Shown piece after piece: positions 9,056 through 17,832 of a stretch of 64,000 bases of DNA. The stretch is from Parabacteroides distasonis (GTDB taxonomy: Bacteria; Bacteroidota; Bacteroidia; Bacteroidales; Tannerellaceae). The notes below the pieces were generated by a model. That model did no database searches and had not been told where the DNA came from. It saw only the letters and a list, made by a program, of their open reading frames with translations. How positions within the stretch are numbered: the first letter of the stretch is position 1; every line of letters starts with the position of its first letter. The stretch is taken from contig SUXM01000004.1 in NCBI GenBank assembly GCA_015060925.1, forward strand, positions 62,001 to 126,000, in the 5' to 3' direction. The position numbers and the translations under genes were made by a program.

Positions 9056-10066
9056 ATGACAATGAGCGAATATACAGCAAAAGATTTCAAGAAAGGACAA
9101 CCTCGTTGGTGTCCGGGGTGTGGCGACCATTTCTTTTTGGCTTCGTTACACAAAGCAATGGCAGAGTTGGGAATAGCTCCTCATGATACGGCTGTTATTT
9201 CTGGTATTGGTTGCTCCAGCCGTCTCCCTTATTACATGAATACGTATGCGATGCAAACGATTCATGGTCGTGCAGCTACCATTTCTACAGGTTTCAAGGT
9301 GGCTAATCCGGATATGACTGTTTGGCAAATCTCTGGTGATGGAGATGGCTTGGCTATTGGAGGAAACCATTTCATTCATGCCGTTCGTCGTAATATTGAT
9401 ATTAATATCATCTTGTTGAATAACAGGATTTATGGATTGACTAAGGGGCAATATTCTCCGACCTCTCCGCGTGGTTTTGTCAGCAAATCATCTCCATACG
9501 GAACTGTTGAAGATCCTTTCCGACCGGCTGAATTATGCTTTGGTGCTCGTGGACGTTTCTTTGCCCGTGCAGTAGCGACGGACGCTCCGGGAACAGTAGA
9601 GGTATTGAAAGCAGCTGCAAAGCATAAAGGAACTTCCGTTTGTGAAATTCTCCAGAATTGTGTCATCTTTAATGATGGAACACATGAGTCGGTTTATTCT
9701 AAAGAGGGACGTGCTAAAAATGCGATCTATTTGGAACATGGCAAACCGATGCTATTTGGAGAAAATAAAGAGTATGGTTTGATGCAGGAAGGTTTTGGTT
9801 TGAAAGTGGTAAAACTGGGAGAAAATGGCATTACAGAAAAAGATATTCTGGTACATGATGCCCATTGCCAAGATAACACTTTGCATTTGAAGTTGGCATT
9901 AATGGAAGGACCGGACTTCCCGATAGCATTGGGAGTGATTCGTGATGTTGATGCTCCTACTTACAATGAAGCTGTTTATGAGCAGCTCGAAGAGGTCTCA
10001 TCCAAGAAGAAATATCATAACTTCCAAGAATTATTGATGACTAATGACACTTGGGAGGTAAAGTAG
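9056..10066 (+). CDS. korB: 2-oxoacid:ferredoxin oxidoreductase, beta (TPP-binding) subunit
   Basis: Partner of the preceding gene; it binds thiamine diphosphate and one iron-sulfur cluster. The cluster cysteines are seen in RWCPGCGDH and GIGCSSR, with a further Cys in CEILQNC. The TPP/Mg motif is GDGDGLAIGGNHF...LLNNRIYGLTKGQ. The length of 336 aa is standard. A second ATG two codons in (9062) is an equally good start. The pair ends at a strong hairpin with a short T tract, so the operon appears to be just these two genes. Confidence 0.92.
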   Translation: MTMSEYTAKDFKKGQPRWCPGCGDHFFLASLHKAMAELGIAPHDTAVISGIGCSSRLPYYMNTYAMQTIHGRAATISTGFKVANPDMTVWQISGDGDGLAIGGNHFIHAVRRNIDINIILLNNRIYGLTKGQYSPTSPRGFVSKSSPYGTVEDPFRPAELCFGARGRFFARAVATDAPGTVEVLKAAAKHKGTSVCEILQNCVIFNDGTHESVYSKEGRAKNAIYLEHGKPMLFGENKEYGLMQEGFGLKVVKLGENGITEKDILVHDAHCQDNTLHLKLALMEGPDFPIALGVIRDVDAPTYNEAVYEQLEEVSSKKKYHNFQELLMTNDTWEVK

Positions 10067-10088
10067 TTTTTTAGTTTTACATCATTAT

Positions 10089-10134
10089 AGAAACCACTCA
10101 GTATTTGCATAAGCATTTGTTGAGTGGTTTTTCT
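10089..10134 (+). terminator. Rho-independent terminator after korB
   Basis: Ten-base-pair arms AAACCACTCA / TGAGTGGTTT around a 20-nt loop, followed by a short T-rich run. It lies just downstream of the korB stop. Confidence 0.7.
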
Positions 10135-10258
10135 ATTTAAATGGCTGATTTGTAACCTTCAGTTTGCAAAATGACACCCCTTTTTCCTATTAGTCGAGAA
10201 AAGTGAAATTATTACAGAAAAATTTCCTTAATCGCATCTATCCTATGAAAAAATATAT

Positions 10259-10266
10259 TACATTTG
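10259..10266 (+). promoter_or_regulatory. -7 box (TACATTTG) of pckA, with ~100-nt leader
   Basis: A good TAnnTTTG box inside the 309-nt gap between korB and pckA. The start codon is 110 nt away, so the mRNA would carry a leader of about 100 nt. I see no known riboswitch fold in it. The rest of the gap holds only the korB terminator and AT-rich sequence. Confidence 0.6.
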
Positions 10267-10375
10267 TACCGTGATAAACAAGGCGAGGGGAACGGTAAGT
10301 AAGAACAAAATGGAATCGCTTTGTGTTTTATAAGTTAGAAGAGAGTAATAAGTAAATAATTTAATTCAATTTAAG

Positions 10376-11983
10376 ATGGCTACATTAGATTTAAGCAAGT
10401 ACGGCATTCAGGATGTAAAAGAGATCATCCACAATCCGTCTTATGATGTTCTGTTCGCAGAAGAAACAAAACCAGAATTGGAAGGTTTTGAAAGAGGTCA
10501 GGTGACAGAACTTGGTACTGTAAACGTAATGACTGGTATTTATACAGGTCGTTCTCCTAAAGATAAATTCTTTGTGATGAATGAAGCCAGCAAAGATTCT
10601 GTATGGTGGACTTCTGATGAATATAAAAATGATAACAAGCCTTGTTCTGAAGAAGCTTGGGCTGACTTGAAAGCGAAAGCTGTAAAGGAACTTTCTGGCA
10701 AACGTTTGTTCGTTGTTGACACATTCTGTGGTGCTAACGAAGCGACTCGTTTGAAAGTTCGTTTCATTATGGAAGTGGCATGGCAGGCTCATTTCGTGAC
10801 TAACATGTTCATCCGTCCGACTGCTGAAGAATTGGCAAACTATGGTGAACCTGATTTCGTCTCATTCAATGCTGCTAAGGCTAAAGTTGATAATTACAAA
10901 GAATTAGGTTTGAACTCTGAAACTGCTACTGTTTTCAACTTGAAGACTAACGAACAGGTTATCTTGAATACTTGGTATGGTGGTGAAATGAAGAAGGGTA
11001 TCTTCTCTATCATGAACTACTTGAACCCGTTGAAAGGTATCGCATCTATGCACTGTTCTGCAAATACAGATAAAGAAGGTACTAGCTCTGCTATCTTCTT
11101 TGGTTTGTCTGGTACAGGTAAGACTACTTTGTCTACAGACCCGAAACGTTTGTTGATCGGTGATGACGAACATGGTTGGGATAACGAAGGTGTATTCAAT
11201 TACGAAGGTGGTTGCTATGCAAAAGTTATCAACTTGGATAAAGAAAGCGAACCAGATATTTACAATGCTATCAAACGTGATGCTTTGTTAGAAAACGTGA
11301 CAGTGGCAGAAGATGGTAAGATTGACTTCGCTGATAAGAGCGTAACAGAAAACACACGTGTTTCTTATCCGATTTATCACATTGAAAACATCGTTAAACC
11401 GGTTTCTAAAGGTCCTCATGCAAAACAGGTGATTTTCTTGTCTGCTGATGCATTTGGTGTATTGCCTCCGGTATCTATCTTGACTCCGGAACAGACTCAG
11501 TACTATTTCTTGTCTGGTTTTACTGCTAAGTTGGCTGGTACAGAACGTGGTATTACTGAACCGACTCCTACATTCTCTGCATGTTTCGGTGCTGCATTCT
11601 TGTCTTTGCACCCAACAAAATATGGTGAAGAATTGGTGAAGAAGATGGAAATGACAGGTGCTAAGGCATATTTGGTGAACACAGGTTGGAATGGTACAGG
11701 TAAACGTATCTCTATCAAAGATACACGTGGTATCATTGATGCAATCTTGGATGGTTCTATCAACGAAGCTCCTACAAAGAAGATCCCGTATTTCGATTTC
11801 GAAGTTCCTACAGCATTGCCAGGTGTTGATCCTAATATCTTAGATCCACGTGATACATACGCTGATGCTGCTCAGTGGGAAGAAAAAGCAAAAGACTTGG
11901 CTGCTCGTTTCATCAAGAACTTTGCTAAATTTACAGGTAACGAAGCTGGTAAGGCTTTGGTTGCTGCAGGTCCTCAATTGTAA
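10376..11983 (+). CDS. pckA: Phosphoenolpyruvate carboxykinase (ATP)
   Basis: Interconverts oxaloacetate + ATP and PEP + CO2 + ADP. In fermenting Bacteroidales it probably runs in the CO2-fixing direction toward succinate. The N-terminal [16 protein letters not shown] substrate loop, the P-loop [11 protein letters not shown] near residue 243, the LIGDDEHGW metal site and [15 protein letters not shown] near the C-terminus are all intact. At 535 aa it has full length. It is monocistronic, with its own promoter and terminator. Codon choice is strongly biased (GGT, GCT, AAC, TTG), as in highly expressed genes, and differs from its neighbours. Confidence 0.97.
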   Translation: MATLDLSKYGIQDVKEIIHNPSYDVLFAEETKPELEGFERGQVTELGTVNVMTGIYTGRSPKDKFFVMNEASKDSVWWTSDEYKNDNKPCSEEAWADLKAKAVKELSGKRLFVVDTFCGANEATRLKVRFIMEVAWQAHFVTNMFIRPTAEELANYGEPDFVSFNAAKAKVDNYKELGLNSETATVFNLKTNEQVILNTWYGGEMKKGIFSIMNYLNPLKGIASMHCSANTDKEGTSSAIFFGLSGTGKTTLSTDPKRLLIGDDEHGWDNEGVFNYEGGCYAKVINLDKESEPDIYNAIKRDALLENVTVAEDGKIDFADKSVTENTRVSYPIYHIENIVKPVSKGPHAKQVIFLSADAFGVLPPVSILTPEQTQYYFLSGFTAKLAGTERGITEPTPTFSACFGAAFLSLHPTKYGEELVKKMEMTGAKAYLVNTGWNGTGKRISIKDTRGIIDAILDGSINEAPTKKIPYFDFEVPTALPGVDPNILDPRDTYADAAQWEEKAKDLAARFIKNFAKFTGNEAGKALVAAGPQL

Positions 11984-12005
11984 TACATACATAAGAATCG
12001 ATAGG

Positions 12006-12035
12006 AAGCGCAGGCGTTATGTCTGCGCTTTTTTT
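12006..12035 (+). terminator. Rho-independent terminator of pckA
   Basis: Perfect arms AAGCGCAG / CTGCGCTT with a nine-base loop, followed by a run of T. It lies 22 nt after the pckA stop. Confidence 0.9.
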
Positions 12036-12116
12036 GTATATATACGTTATATTTAAGAACGTTTCTTAGGATATTTTAAAATATATAATTACCTTTAACC
12101 CGAAAAAGTGTAGTTT

Positions 12117-13253
12117 ATGCGGAATATAAGACTAAAAATACTTAACCATATACTGCTGATTATAGGAGCTGTTTGTTCTTTGTCTTCATGTGGTGAGGAT
12201 ATTGCTTATCAAATTGAAGGCAAATTGGATCATGTGGAAGAGGGACAGGTGCTGTATGCGGTATTTGAAAATGATGAGACCAAAGCCATTGACACGGTAA
12301 CTTGTGGAAAAAAGGGAGAGTTTGTGATTAAACGAAAAGAGGGTGATTTTAATGAGGTGGCAATTTTCTTTGAGAACAGGTCACGTTGGATTACGGCCTA
12401 TTTGGAAAAGGGGAAAAAGATCACACTCACAGGTGATGCGCTTTATCCTGCTTTGGTTCGTGTGAAAGGTGGGCAGGTTAACGATAGGCTTACTTCAATG
12501 AAGAAAGAGTTAGCCCCTTTATTGGAAGAACGAACAGACATACTTCGGAAACTGCGTGAACATAGGCCTTTAAGAGATAGTTTGAATATCTCGATTCAAA
12601 ATGTCGATTTGGCCTCACGGTTAACAAATATAAACCATCAGTTGGAGGAAAAAGCAGCTACGTTAATAAAGAAATATCCCAAAGAGGCAGCATCAGCTGT
12701 TTTGATACAGACCTATTTCATGCGTCCGGATGATACTCGTGAAATGGACGAACTATTGGCTGTATTGGATCCGAGTTTGAAAGACTTCTATATTGTGCAA
12801 AATTTGGAGGCCTATAGTATGCGTGCGCAGCGAACAGCATTGGGAGCTGAAGCACCCGATTTTAAGGTGAAAAACATCTATGGTAAGCCGATTTCGTTGG
12901 ATTCTTTTGCTCATAAATATCTGTTGTTGGCCTTTACGGCACCGTGGTGTGATATGTGCCAGACAGAGGATCTCTATTTGGATAAGGTGGCAACAAAATA
13001 TCCTAAAGAGAAATTGGAAATGTTGTTAGTCAGTTTGGATGATAAACAGGAAAAGGTACGACAGGTCTTGGCGAAAGATAGCATTGCTTGGAATCTTGTG
13101 ACGGATTCAGCCGGTCAGGCAACCATGCTTGTGGACTTATATAATATTAATGCTTTGCCCCGTTGCTTCTTGATTGATGAGGGGGGGAAAATTATATTGC
13201 GAACGGATAATGGGGTAGAGATTGAGCAGACTTTAAAAGGGTTGATCAAATAA
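12117..13253 (+). CDS. TlpA-like thioredoxin-fold lipoprotein with DUF4369-type N-terminus
   Basis: A predicted lipoprotein: hydrophobic signal ending in a LSSC lipobox (Cys near residue 23). Residues ~30-130 resemble the DUF4369 beta domain that often precedes TlpA/AhpC-TSA domains in Bacteroidetes. The C-terminal ~140 residues form a thioredoxin-like domain with the redox motif APWCDMCQ and a cis-proline region NALPRCFLID. It probably reduces or oxidises disulfides, or mediates thiol chemistry, in the periplasm. It stands alone after pckA, with comM 30 nt downstream. The partner protein is unknown. Confidence 0.85.
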   Translation: MRNIRLKILNHILLIIGAVCSLSSCGEDIAYQIEGKLDHVEEGQVLYAVFENDETKAIDTVTCGKKGEFVIKRKEGDFNEVAIFFENRSRWITAYLEKGKKITLTGDALYPALVRVKGGQVNDRLTSMKKELAPLLEERTDILRKLREHRPLRDSLNISIQNVDLASRLTNINHQLEEKAATLIKKYPKEAASAVLIQTYFMRPDDTREMDELLAVLDPSLKDFYIVQNLEAYSMRAQRTALGAEAPDFKVKNIYGKPISLDSFAHKYLLLAFTAPWCDMCQTEDLYLDKVATKYPKEKLEMLLVSLDDKQEKVRQVLAKDSIAWNLVTDSAGQATMLVDLYNINALPRCFLIDEGGKIILRTDNGVEIEQTLKGLIK

Positions 13254-13283
13254 GCAAAAACATGAATCTTAAAAATCTTAACT

Positions 13284-14822
13284 ATGTTAGTCAAATCTTT
13301 TGCAGCTGCGGTACAAGGTATCTCAGCTGTTATTATCACCATCGAAGTACATTGTACGAAAGGTATCCAGTTCTTTTTGGTAGGACTACCGGATGTGGCT
13401 GTTCGTGAAAGCCATGAACGGATTGTTTCAGCCCTTCAAGTAAGTGGCTATAAGTTCCCCCGTAATCGGATTGTGGTCAATATGGCTCCTGCCGACATAA
13501 AAAAGGAGGGCTCGTCATACGATTTACCCCTTGCTGTCGGTATCTTGGCTGCGGCCGGAGAGTTGGATGCTTCCCGCTTGGAACAGTATGTCATCATGGG
13601 AGAACTCTCTTTGGATGGTAGTCTGCTTCCAATCAAAGGGGTACTCCCTATTGCTATCAAAGCCCGGGAGGTTGGTTTTAAAGGTTTTATCCTTCCTAAG
13701 CAGAATGCCCGGGAGGCTGCTGTTGTGAATGATTTGGAGGTATATGGGGTTTCATCAATCAAGGAGGTGATTGAGTTTATTTCCGGAAAACAGACGATAG
13801 AGCCAACAGTGGTCAACACCCGGGAAGAGTTTTATGCCCGGCAACTTCATTTTGATGCCGATTTCTCGGATGTACGAGGGCAGGAACATGTGAAACGTGC
13901 GATGGAGGTGGCTGCTGCCGGAAACCATAACCTCATTCTTATCGGTCCACCGGGAAGTGGAAAGTCGATGTTAGCCAAAAGGTTACCCTCTATATTGCCA
14001 CCCTTCTCCCTTCAAGAATCCTTGGAAACAACCAAAATACATTCAGTGGCCGGAAAGATAGGGGTAAATACCTCGTTGATGACACAGCGTCCATTCCGTT
14101 CGCCTCACCATACAATTTCCAATGTGGCCATGGTAGGAGGAGGAAGTTACCCACAACCGGGAGAGATTAGTCTGGCTCATAATGGAATCTTATTTTTAGA
14201 CGAACTACCGGAATTCAATCGAAATGTATTGGAAGTGATGCGTCAACCGTTGGAAGACCGGATGATAACCATATCCCGTGCTCGGTTCTCTGTTGAATAT
14301 CCGGCCGGTTTCATGTTGGTTGCCTCTATGAACCCCTGTCCCTGTGGGTATTATAACCATCCGGATCGTCCTTGCCTTTGTTCTTCTAATATGGTACAGA
14401 GGTATATGAACCGGGTGTCTGGTCCTTTGTTGGATCGGATAGATATACAAATAGAGGTTGCTCCTGTCCCTTTTGAGAAGATGGCGGATCAACATCCATC
14501 CGAATCCAGTGAGAAGATACGTGAACGGGTCATGAAAGCCCGTACGATTCAAGTTCAACGTTTTGCCGAATATGAGGGGGTGTATAGCAATGCCCAGATG
14601 AGTTCTAAGTTATTGCGGATGTTTGCGATGCCGGATGCAGCCGGTTTGTCTTTGTTGAAAGCAGCCATGCAACGGTTGAACCTTTCGGCGCGAGCGTATG
14701 ACCGTATATTAAAGGTGGCTCGTACGGTTGCCGATTTGGAGGCTTCGCCTCGTATAGAAGCTCGGCATTTGGCAGAGGCTATCAATTACCGTAATTTGGA
14801 TCGGGAGACTTGGGGACAGTAA
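13284..14822 (+). CDS. comM: ComM/YifB family Mg-chelatase-like AAA+ ATPase
   Basis: ComM-type hexameric helicase. In naturally competent bacteria this family drives branch migration during transformation; in non-competent hosts its role is less clear. It has the N-terminal ChlI-like domain (VGLPDVAVRESHERI), Walker A GPPGSGKSMLAKR near residue 218, Walker B LFLDELPEF, a Cys cluster NPCPCGYYNHPDRPCLC typical of YifB proteins, and the C-terminal ChlI domain ending in RNLDRETW. At 512 aa it is complete. It is followed by the first micro-membrane-protein cassette after ~46 nt. Confidence 0.93.
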   Translation: MLVKSFAAAVQGISAVIITIEVHCTKGIQFFLVGLPDVAVRESHERIVSALQVSGYKFPRNRIVVNMAPADIKKEGSSYDLPLAVGILAAAGELDASRLEQYVIMGELSLDGSLLPIKGVLPIAIKAREVGFKGFILPKQNAREAAVVNDLEVYGVSSIKEVIEFISGKQTIEPTVVNTREEFYARQLHFDADFSDVRGQEHVKRAMEVAAAGNHNLILIGPPGSGKSMLAKRLPSILPPFSLQESLETTKIHSVAGKIGVNTSLMTQRPFRSPHHTISNVAMVGGGSYPQPGEISLAHNGILFLDELPEFNRNVLEVMRQPLEDRMITISRARFSVEYPAGFMLVASMNPCPCGYYNHPDRPCLCSSNMVQRYMNRVSGPLLDRIDIQIEVAPVPFEKMADQHPSESSEKIRERVMKARTIQVQRFAEYEGVYSNAQMSSKLLRMFAMPDAAGLSLLKAAMQRLNLSARAYDRILKVARTVADLEASPRIEARHLAEAINYRNLDRETWGQ

Positions 14823-14868
14823 AAGCCTTATTTTTTTGAAGGTTAAACCAAAATGGATTATATTTGCT

Positions 14869-15081
14869 ATGAGAAAAGAATTTGGGAAATGGTTGATGGA
14901 TGTGGCGAAGTATTTGGCTACAGCTGTATTATTATCTTCTGTTTTTGAAGAGATACAAAATACATATAGGGTTTATGTTATATGCAGTTTTGTTTTGATT
15001 GTTTTACTATGTTTGGGGTTGATTTTAGTAGGAGATTCCCAAAAAGAGGTGATTAAAAAGAATAAAAATAGGAGGAAGTAG
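14869..15081 (+). CDS. Small membrane protein, DUF6722-like (cassette copy 1, gene 1)
   Basis: A 70-aa protein with an amphipathic start MRKEFGKWLMDVAKYLATAV, two hydrophobic helices and a basic tail KKNKNRRK. The track starts it earlier at a TTG. I prefer the ATG at 14869 because the paralog near 32.9 kb begins MRKELGKFFIDVAKL, the same pattern. I believe this matches the family named DUF6722, but that name is from memory. The gene is followed one base after its stop by a second tiny membrane ORF. Function is unknown. Confidence 0.65.
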   Translation: MRKEFGKWLMDVAKYLATAVLLSSVFEEIQNTYRVYVICSFVLIVLLCLGLILVGDSQKEVIKKNKNRRK

Positions 15082-15082
15082 T

Positions 15083-15199
15083 ATGAATGGAATGCTTTTT
15101 ATGAGTTTGGTATTATTAGTGATAGCCGTTGTCGGTTTTACCTATTTCAAGGTTCAAGATTACATAGAACATAAAAAAGAGGAAAAGAAAGGACGTTGA
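15083..15199 (+). CDS. 38-aa membrane micro-protein (cassette copy 1, gene 2)
   Basis: Below the ORF-track cutoff. It reads MNGMLFMSLVLLVIAVVG..., one transmembrane helix, then a charged tail rich in K and E. It begins 2 nt after the DUF6722-like stop, so translation is probably coupled. The same arrangement (two-helix small protein, then a 34-38 aa single-helix protein) recurs at 30.0-30.3 kb and 32.7-33.0 kb. This copy lacks the GKxWxKNL tail of the other two. Its stop codon lies inside the downstream terminator hairpin. Function unknown. Confidence 0.55.
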   Translation: MNGMLFMSLVLLVIAVVGFTYFKVQDYIEHKKEEKKGR

Positions 15200-15213
15200 A
15201 ACGTCCTTTCTTT
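15184..15213. terminator. Bidirectional terminator between cassette 1 and the AraC gene
   Basis: Perfect 14-bp arms AAAGAAAGGACGTT / AACGTCCTTTCTTT with a two-base loop. The hairpin overlaps the end of the 38-aa ORF on the plus strand and the stop codon of the AraC gene on the minus strand, so it can serve both convergent transcripts. Confidence 0.8.
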
Positions 15214-16054
15214 AACTGTTCCGATATTCCAAAGGCCCCATGCCGACATGCCGCTTGAAGTATTTGCCAAAGAAAGACATATTGGTGAAGTTTAATGAAT
15301 AGGCTATGTCATGAATGCTTAGTTCGGTTGACTTCAGCTGTGCTTTGGCATCCATGATTACCATCGAAGAGATAATATCCGTACAAGTTTTACCCGAAAC
15401 CTGCTTGACGGTCGTACATAGATGAGCCTGTGTAATCCCTAACTTCTCTGCATAAAACGAGACATTGCGCTCCTGCATATAGTTTTGCATCACCAACTGC
15501 ATGAAATCTTTATGGATCTGTTCGCTTTTGGACAGGCTCTTAGGATGGGAGGCCTTGTCTTTATAAAGCGCTTTCACTCCCAATAATATACCTGATAGCA
15601 GATGGCTGATCATCGGTTTACCGATGTTTTCTTGGTATTGGTCATAGAGTTGGATCAATAAAGAAAGGTAATTCTCCATCATGGGAGCCATCTTTTCTGC
15701 AATAGAAATGACCGGGTTTTCTTGGATCATGTGGAGGATATTGGAGATAGGTTTGAGACTGTTGCTCTCCTCCACGAAGTGGGATGAAAACCCCAATACA
15801 TAAATCCGTAGGTCTTTGGATACTTTATGTATCTGTAAGATCGTACCCGGTAGGATTGTTACGAAATCATGCGGTTTGATATGGTAGCGTGTCAGATTAA
15901 TGGAACCTTCCGCTTCACCTTCCGCACAAAAGACAAAGATTTTGGCTTTCAGGCGGCAAGGGAAATTTGTATATAGGTTCAGTATGTCCGGACTGATATC
16001 CGTCCCAATGACCCAATCAACCGGGATATCAATTTTAGGTAGTTCGTTGTTCAT
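15212..16054 (-). CDS. AraC-family transcriptional regulator
   Basis: A 280-aa regulator with a poorly conserved N-terminal cupin-like sensing region (INLTRYHIKPHDFVTILPGTIL) and a C-terminal AraC/XylS double helix-turn-helix (NVSFYAEKLGITQAHLCTTVKQVSGKT ... IHDIAYSLNFTNMSFFGKYFKRHVGMGPLEYR). The ORF track extends to 16237, but that extension runs over the divergent promoter and start of the next gene. MNNELPKID at 16054 is the more natural start. The regulated genes are unknown; the gene sits ~0.9 kb from the DUF4493 locus. Confidence 0.85.
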   Translation of the reverse strand: MNNELPKIDIPVDWVIGTDISPDILNLYTNFPCRLKAKIFVFCAEGEAEGSINLTRYHIKPHDFVTILPGTILQIHKVSKDLRIYVLGFSSHFVEESNSLKPISNILHMIQENPVISIAEKMAPMMENYLSLLIQLYDQYQENIGKPMISHLLSGILLGVKALYKDKASHPKSLSKSEQIHKDFMQLVMQNYMQERNVSFYAEKLGITQAHLCTTVKQVSGKTCTDIISSMVIMDAKAQLKSTELSIHDIAYSLNFTNMSFFGKYFKRHVGMGPLEYRNS

Positions 16055-16092
16055 AGTACGTTGTCTTATGCGAACAAAAATATAAAAAAGGA

Positions 16093-16122
16093 TTTGTTTT
16101 ATTTGAAATATAACTATATTTG
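16093..16122 (+). promoter_or_regulatory. Promoter (-33 TTTG, 18 nt, TATATTTG) for the DUF4160-DUF2442 pair
   Basis: TTTG at 16093-16096 and TATATTTG at 16115-16122 with 18-nt spacing, in the divergent gap between the AraC gene and the DUF4160 gene. It also argues against the long AraC start. Confidence 0.6.
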
Positions 16123-16153
16123 TTACTATTATTAAGTATAACCAATAATAACT

Positions 16154-16399
16154 ATGAAAATGAGTCCACGAGTTATGTTTATTAATGGATATGATTTTTT
16201 CTTTTATTCTATGGAAGAAGTGAGAAAACATATTCACATTGAAAAAGGTGAAAGTATAGCAAAAGTTTGGTTGGAACCAACAGTTGAATTAGTTTATAAC
16301 TACGGTTTTACCTCGAAAGAAATAAAGTTTATAATTCAAACGATTATTGAGAATGAACGAGTTATCTGTAAAAAATGGAATGACCATTTCGGTAAATGA
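16154..16399 (+). CDS. DUF4160 family protein
   Basis: An 81-aa protein with the DUF4160 pattern: an opening like SPRVMFINGYDFFFYSME, an HIHIEKGESIAKVWLEP strand motif, and a C-terminal helix ending KKWNDHFG. The family is nearly always paired with DUF2442, and such pairs have been proposed as toxin-antitoxin-like or mobile defence modules; the biochemical role is not established. The gene overlaps the next one by about 47 nt. Starting instead at 16160 (second Met) is possible. Confidence 0.8.
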   Translation: MKMSPRVMFINGYDFFFYSMEEVRKHIHIEKGESIAKVWLEPTVELVYNYGFTSKEIKFIIQTIIENERVICKKWNDHFGK

Positions 16400-16631
16400 T
16401 AGAGTAGAAGTGACGTATATTTCCCGTAATGGTTTAGTATTGTGGATAAAGGATAAAGAGTATTATTTATCGTATGACAAATATCCATGGTTTAAGAAAG
16501 CGGCTGTAGATGATGTTTTTAATGTTCGTTTGTTGGGTAGGGAACGAATTCGTTGGGAGGCATTGGATGTTGATTTAAGTCTTTCAATGATTATATCTCC
16601 GGAAACATATCCATTGATAAGTCAAGGATAG
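16353..16631 (+). CDS. DUF2442 family protein
   Basis: A 92-aa protein with the DUF2442 core: DRVEVTYISRNGLVLWIKDKEYYLSYDKYPWF and the C-terminal IRWEALDVDLSLSMIISPETYP, close to the family signature (W..LDvDLs...l..pe.yp). The track starts it at a TTG; the first ATG is 16353, and ATG 16377 is an alternative. It overlaps the DUF4160 gene in a different frame, so the two are surely co-expressed. Function is unproven; a toxin-antitoxin-like pair is inferred from pairing habit. Confidence 0.8.
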   Translation: MNELSVKNGMTISVNDRVEVTYISRNGLVLWIKDKEYYLSYDKYPWFKKAAVDDVFNVRLLGRERIRWEALDVDLSLSMIISPETYPLISQG

Positions 16632-16655
16632 TCTTTGGTTATAGGAGGAGTCAAC

Positions 16656-16669
16656 TACCTCCGATGTAA
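16656..16669. repeat. Copy of TACCTCCGATGTAA intergenic repeat
   Basis: Same 14-mer as one arm of the palindrome at 52935-52972. Just downstream lies a related palindrome built on TCGGATGTAAT. See the finding on this repeat family. Confidence 0.55.
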
Positions 16670-16673
16670 ATGA

Positions 16674-16719
16674 AAATAGGTCGGATGTAATTCAAGATTA
16701 CATCCGACCTATTTTTTTG
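16674..16719. terminator. Strong hairpin terminator after DUF2442
   Basis: Perfect 18-bp arms beginning AAATAGGTCGGATGTAAT, five-base loop TCAAG, then a T run. The 331-nt gap 16632-16962 contains this hairpin, the TACCTCCGATGTAA copy, and the promoter of the DUF4493 locus; I see no gene in it. Confidence 0.85.
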
Positions 16720-16875
16720 TTTGGATAAAGGAAGTTTTTGTCGATCTCCCCATGAAAGGCTCTTATATTCCTTATTTTTGAAAAATCAGACAATGAATCT
16801 GTCCGAAAAGAGCCTTTTATCTATAAAAAAACGAATCCTTTTTAAAAAAAGAACAGACAATAATATAAATAGACC

Positions 16876-16906
16876 TTGTAAGAACTAAATCAATATTGTT
16901 CCTTTG
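16876..16906 (+). promoter_or_regulatory. Probable promoter of the DUF4493 locus (TTG, 20 nt, TTCCTTTG)
   Basis: A -7-like TTCCTTTG at 16899-16906 (one mismatch) with TTG 20 nt upstream. It lies 57 nt before the first DUF4493 gene and is the only candidate promoter seen ahead of the ten same-strand genes. Confidence 0.45.
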
Positions 16907-16962
16907 CATTCGATAAATAGTTTCATTTTGAATTAGAAAAAAGTTAGTCAATAAAAGGATAT

Positions 16963-17808
16963 ATGAAGAATTTAAACCGATTATGTAAAGGTATGGTTAG
17001 CTTGCTGTTAGGCGGCTTCTTGATGACCTCTTGCCAGAGCGAGGATTTTAGCGGTTCTGTTCAGGCTGAGGAGAAAGGAACGATTATGTTGACGCTAAAC
17101 GCAATGGAGGGGTTTGAAACAGAAACAAAGGCTATTAGCGATATAGCATATGCTGAATATTTGGATGTTAATAATTATACTATAGAGATTTCTGATTTGA
17201 ATAACAGGGTGGAGACCTCCTTTAAGTATTCGGATCGAAGTGACAGACTTCCTTATGAGTTAAAAAGAGGTTCTTATACAGTAAAGGCTTATTATGGAGA
17301 GATATATAAGGATAGAGCTGCTTCTCAAGATGGTTTTTATGTGGTAGATGCTAAGAATATCAATGTGGATAGTAATCAAGAATATGTTTCTTTGACTTGT
17401 GTCCCTGTTCATGCCAGAGTAGAGACCCATTTTGACTCGGCCATGAGTTCCTATTATTCTGATTTTTATGTGACTTATAGCACAAATGCTTTGAGAGCCA
17501 AAGGTGAAACGGTTAAGTCTAATGATCATCCGTGGTATCTGTTGGTGGATGAAGATGGGGAAGAGGTAGAGGCTACGATCGTTTTGACTCCGAAAGAGGG
17601 GTATCAGACTGGTTCAACAGCTAAGTTGACTCAGAAATACAGATTAAAACCTAATCAGGCATGGACGTTGGGAATTGCTCCAAACTATTCTGCTACGGAA
17701 ACAGAAGGTTCTGTCAGCATTTCCATTACGATTGATGACCAGACTAATGATGTGGATGTGCCTATCATCATCCCTTCTGAATGGGGTACTGAAGCAGGGG
17801 AAGAGTAA
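16963..17808 (+). CDS. DUF4493 surface lipoprotein (locus gene 1)
   Basis: A 281-aa predicted lipoprotein: signal peptide ending LMTSC (Cys ~24), acidic residues after the Cys that suggest surface export, then a beta-rich DUF4493-type domain with LKRGSYTVKAYYGE. About 32 residues after the Cys comes TETKAIS, a T-K-A site of the kind cut by trypsin-like proteases in fimbrillins. The C-terminal half is another beta domain ending PIIIPSEWG. It has no PCMD domain. It is first in a tightly packed run of ten genes. It is probably a structural or anchoring subunit of a surface appendage; that is inference. Confidence 0.75.
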   Translation: MKNLNRLCKGMVSLLLGGFLMTSCQSEDFSGSVQAEEKGTIMLTLNAMEGFETETKAISDIAYAEYLDVNNYTIEISDLNNRVETSFKYSDRSDRLPYELKRGSYTVKAYYGEIYKDRAASQDGFYVVDAKNINVDSNQEYVSLTCVPVHARVETHFDSAMSSYYSDFYVTYSTNALRAKGETVKSNDHPWYLLVDEDGEEVEATIVLTPKEGYQTGSTAKLTQKYRLKPNQAWTLGIAPNYSATETEGSVSISITIDDQTNDVDVPIIIPSEWGTEAGEE

Positions 17809-17832
17809 CAATTTATTTAATCGGAAGTGAAT

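Noticed and set aside
10267-10375. Riboswitch in the pckA leader
   Set aside because: About 100 nt of leader but no known aptamer pattern or terminator/antiterminator pair was seen.
14859-14867. TATATTTG directly before the DUF6722-like start as its promoter
   Set aside because: It lies so close to the ATG that transcription would begin inside the gene; probably coincidental.
14836-15081. 81-aa version of the DUF6722-like protein starting at TTG
   Set aside because: The paralog near 32.9 kb begins at MRKELGK, which matches the ATG at 14869; the upstream residues have no counterpart.
15212-16237. Long form of the AraC regulator (341 aa)
   Set aside because: The extra N-terminus runs over the divergent promoter and the DUF4160 start; a better ATG lies at 16054.
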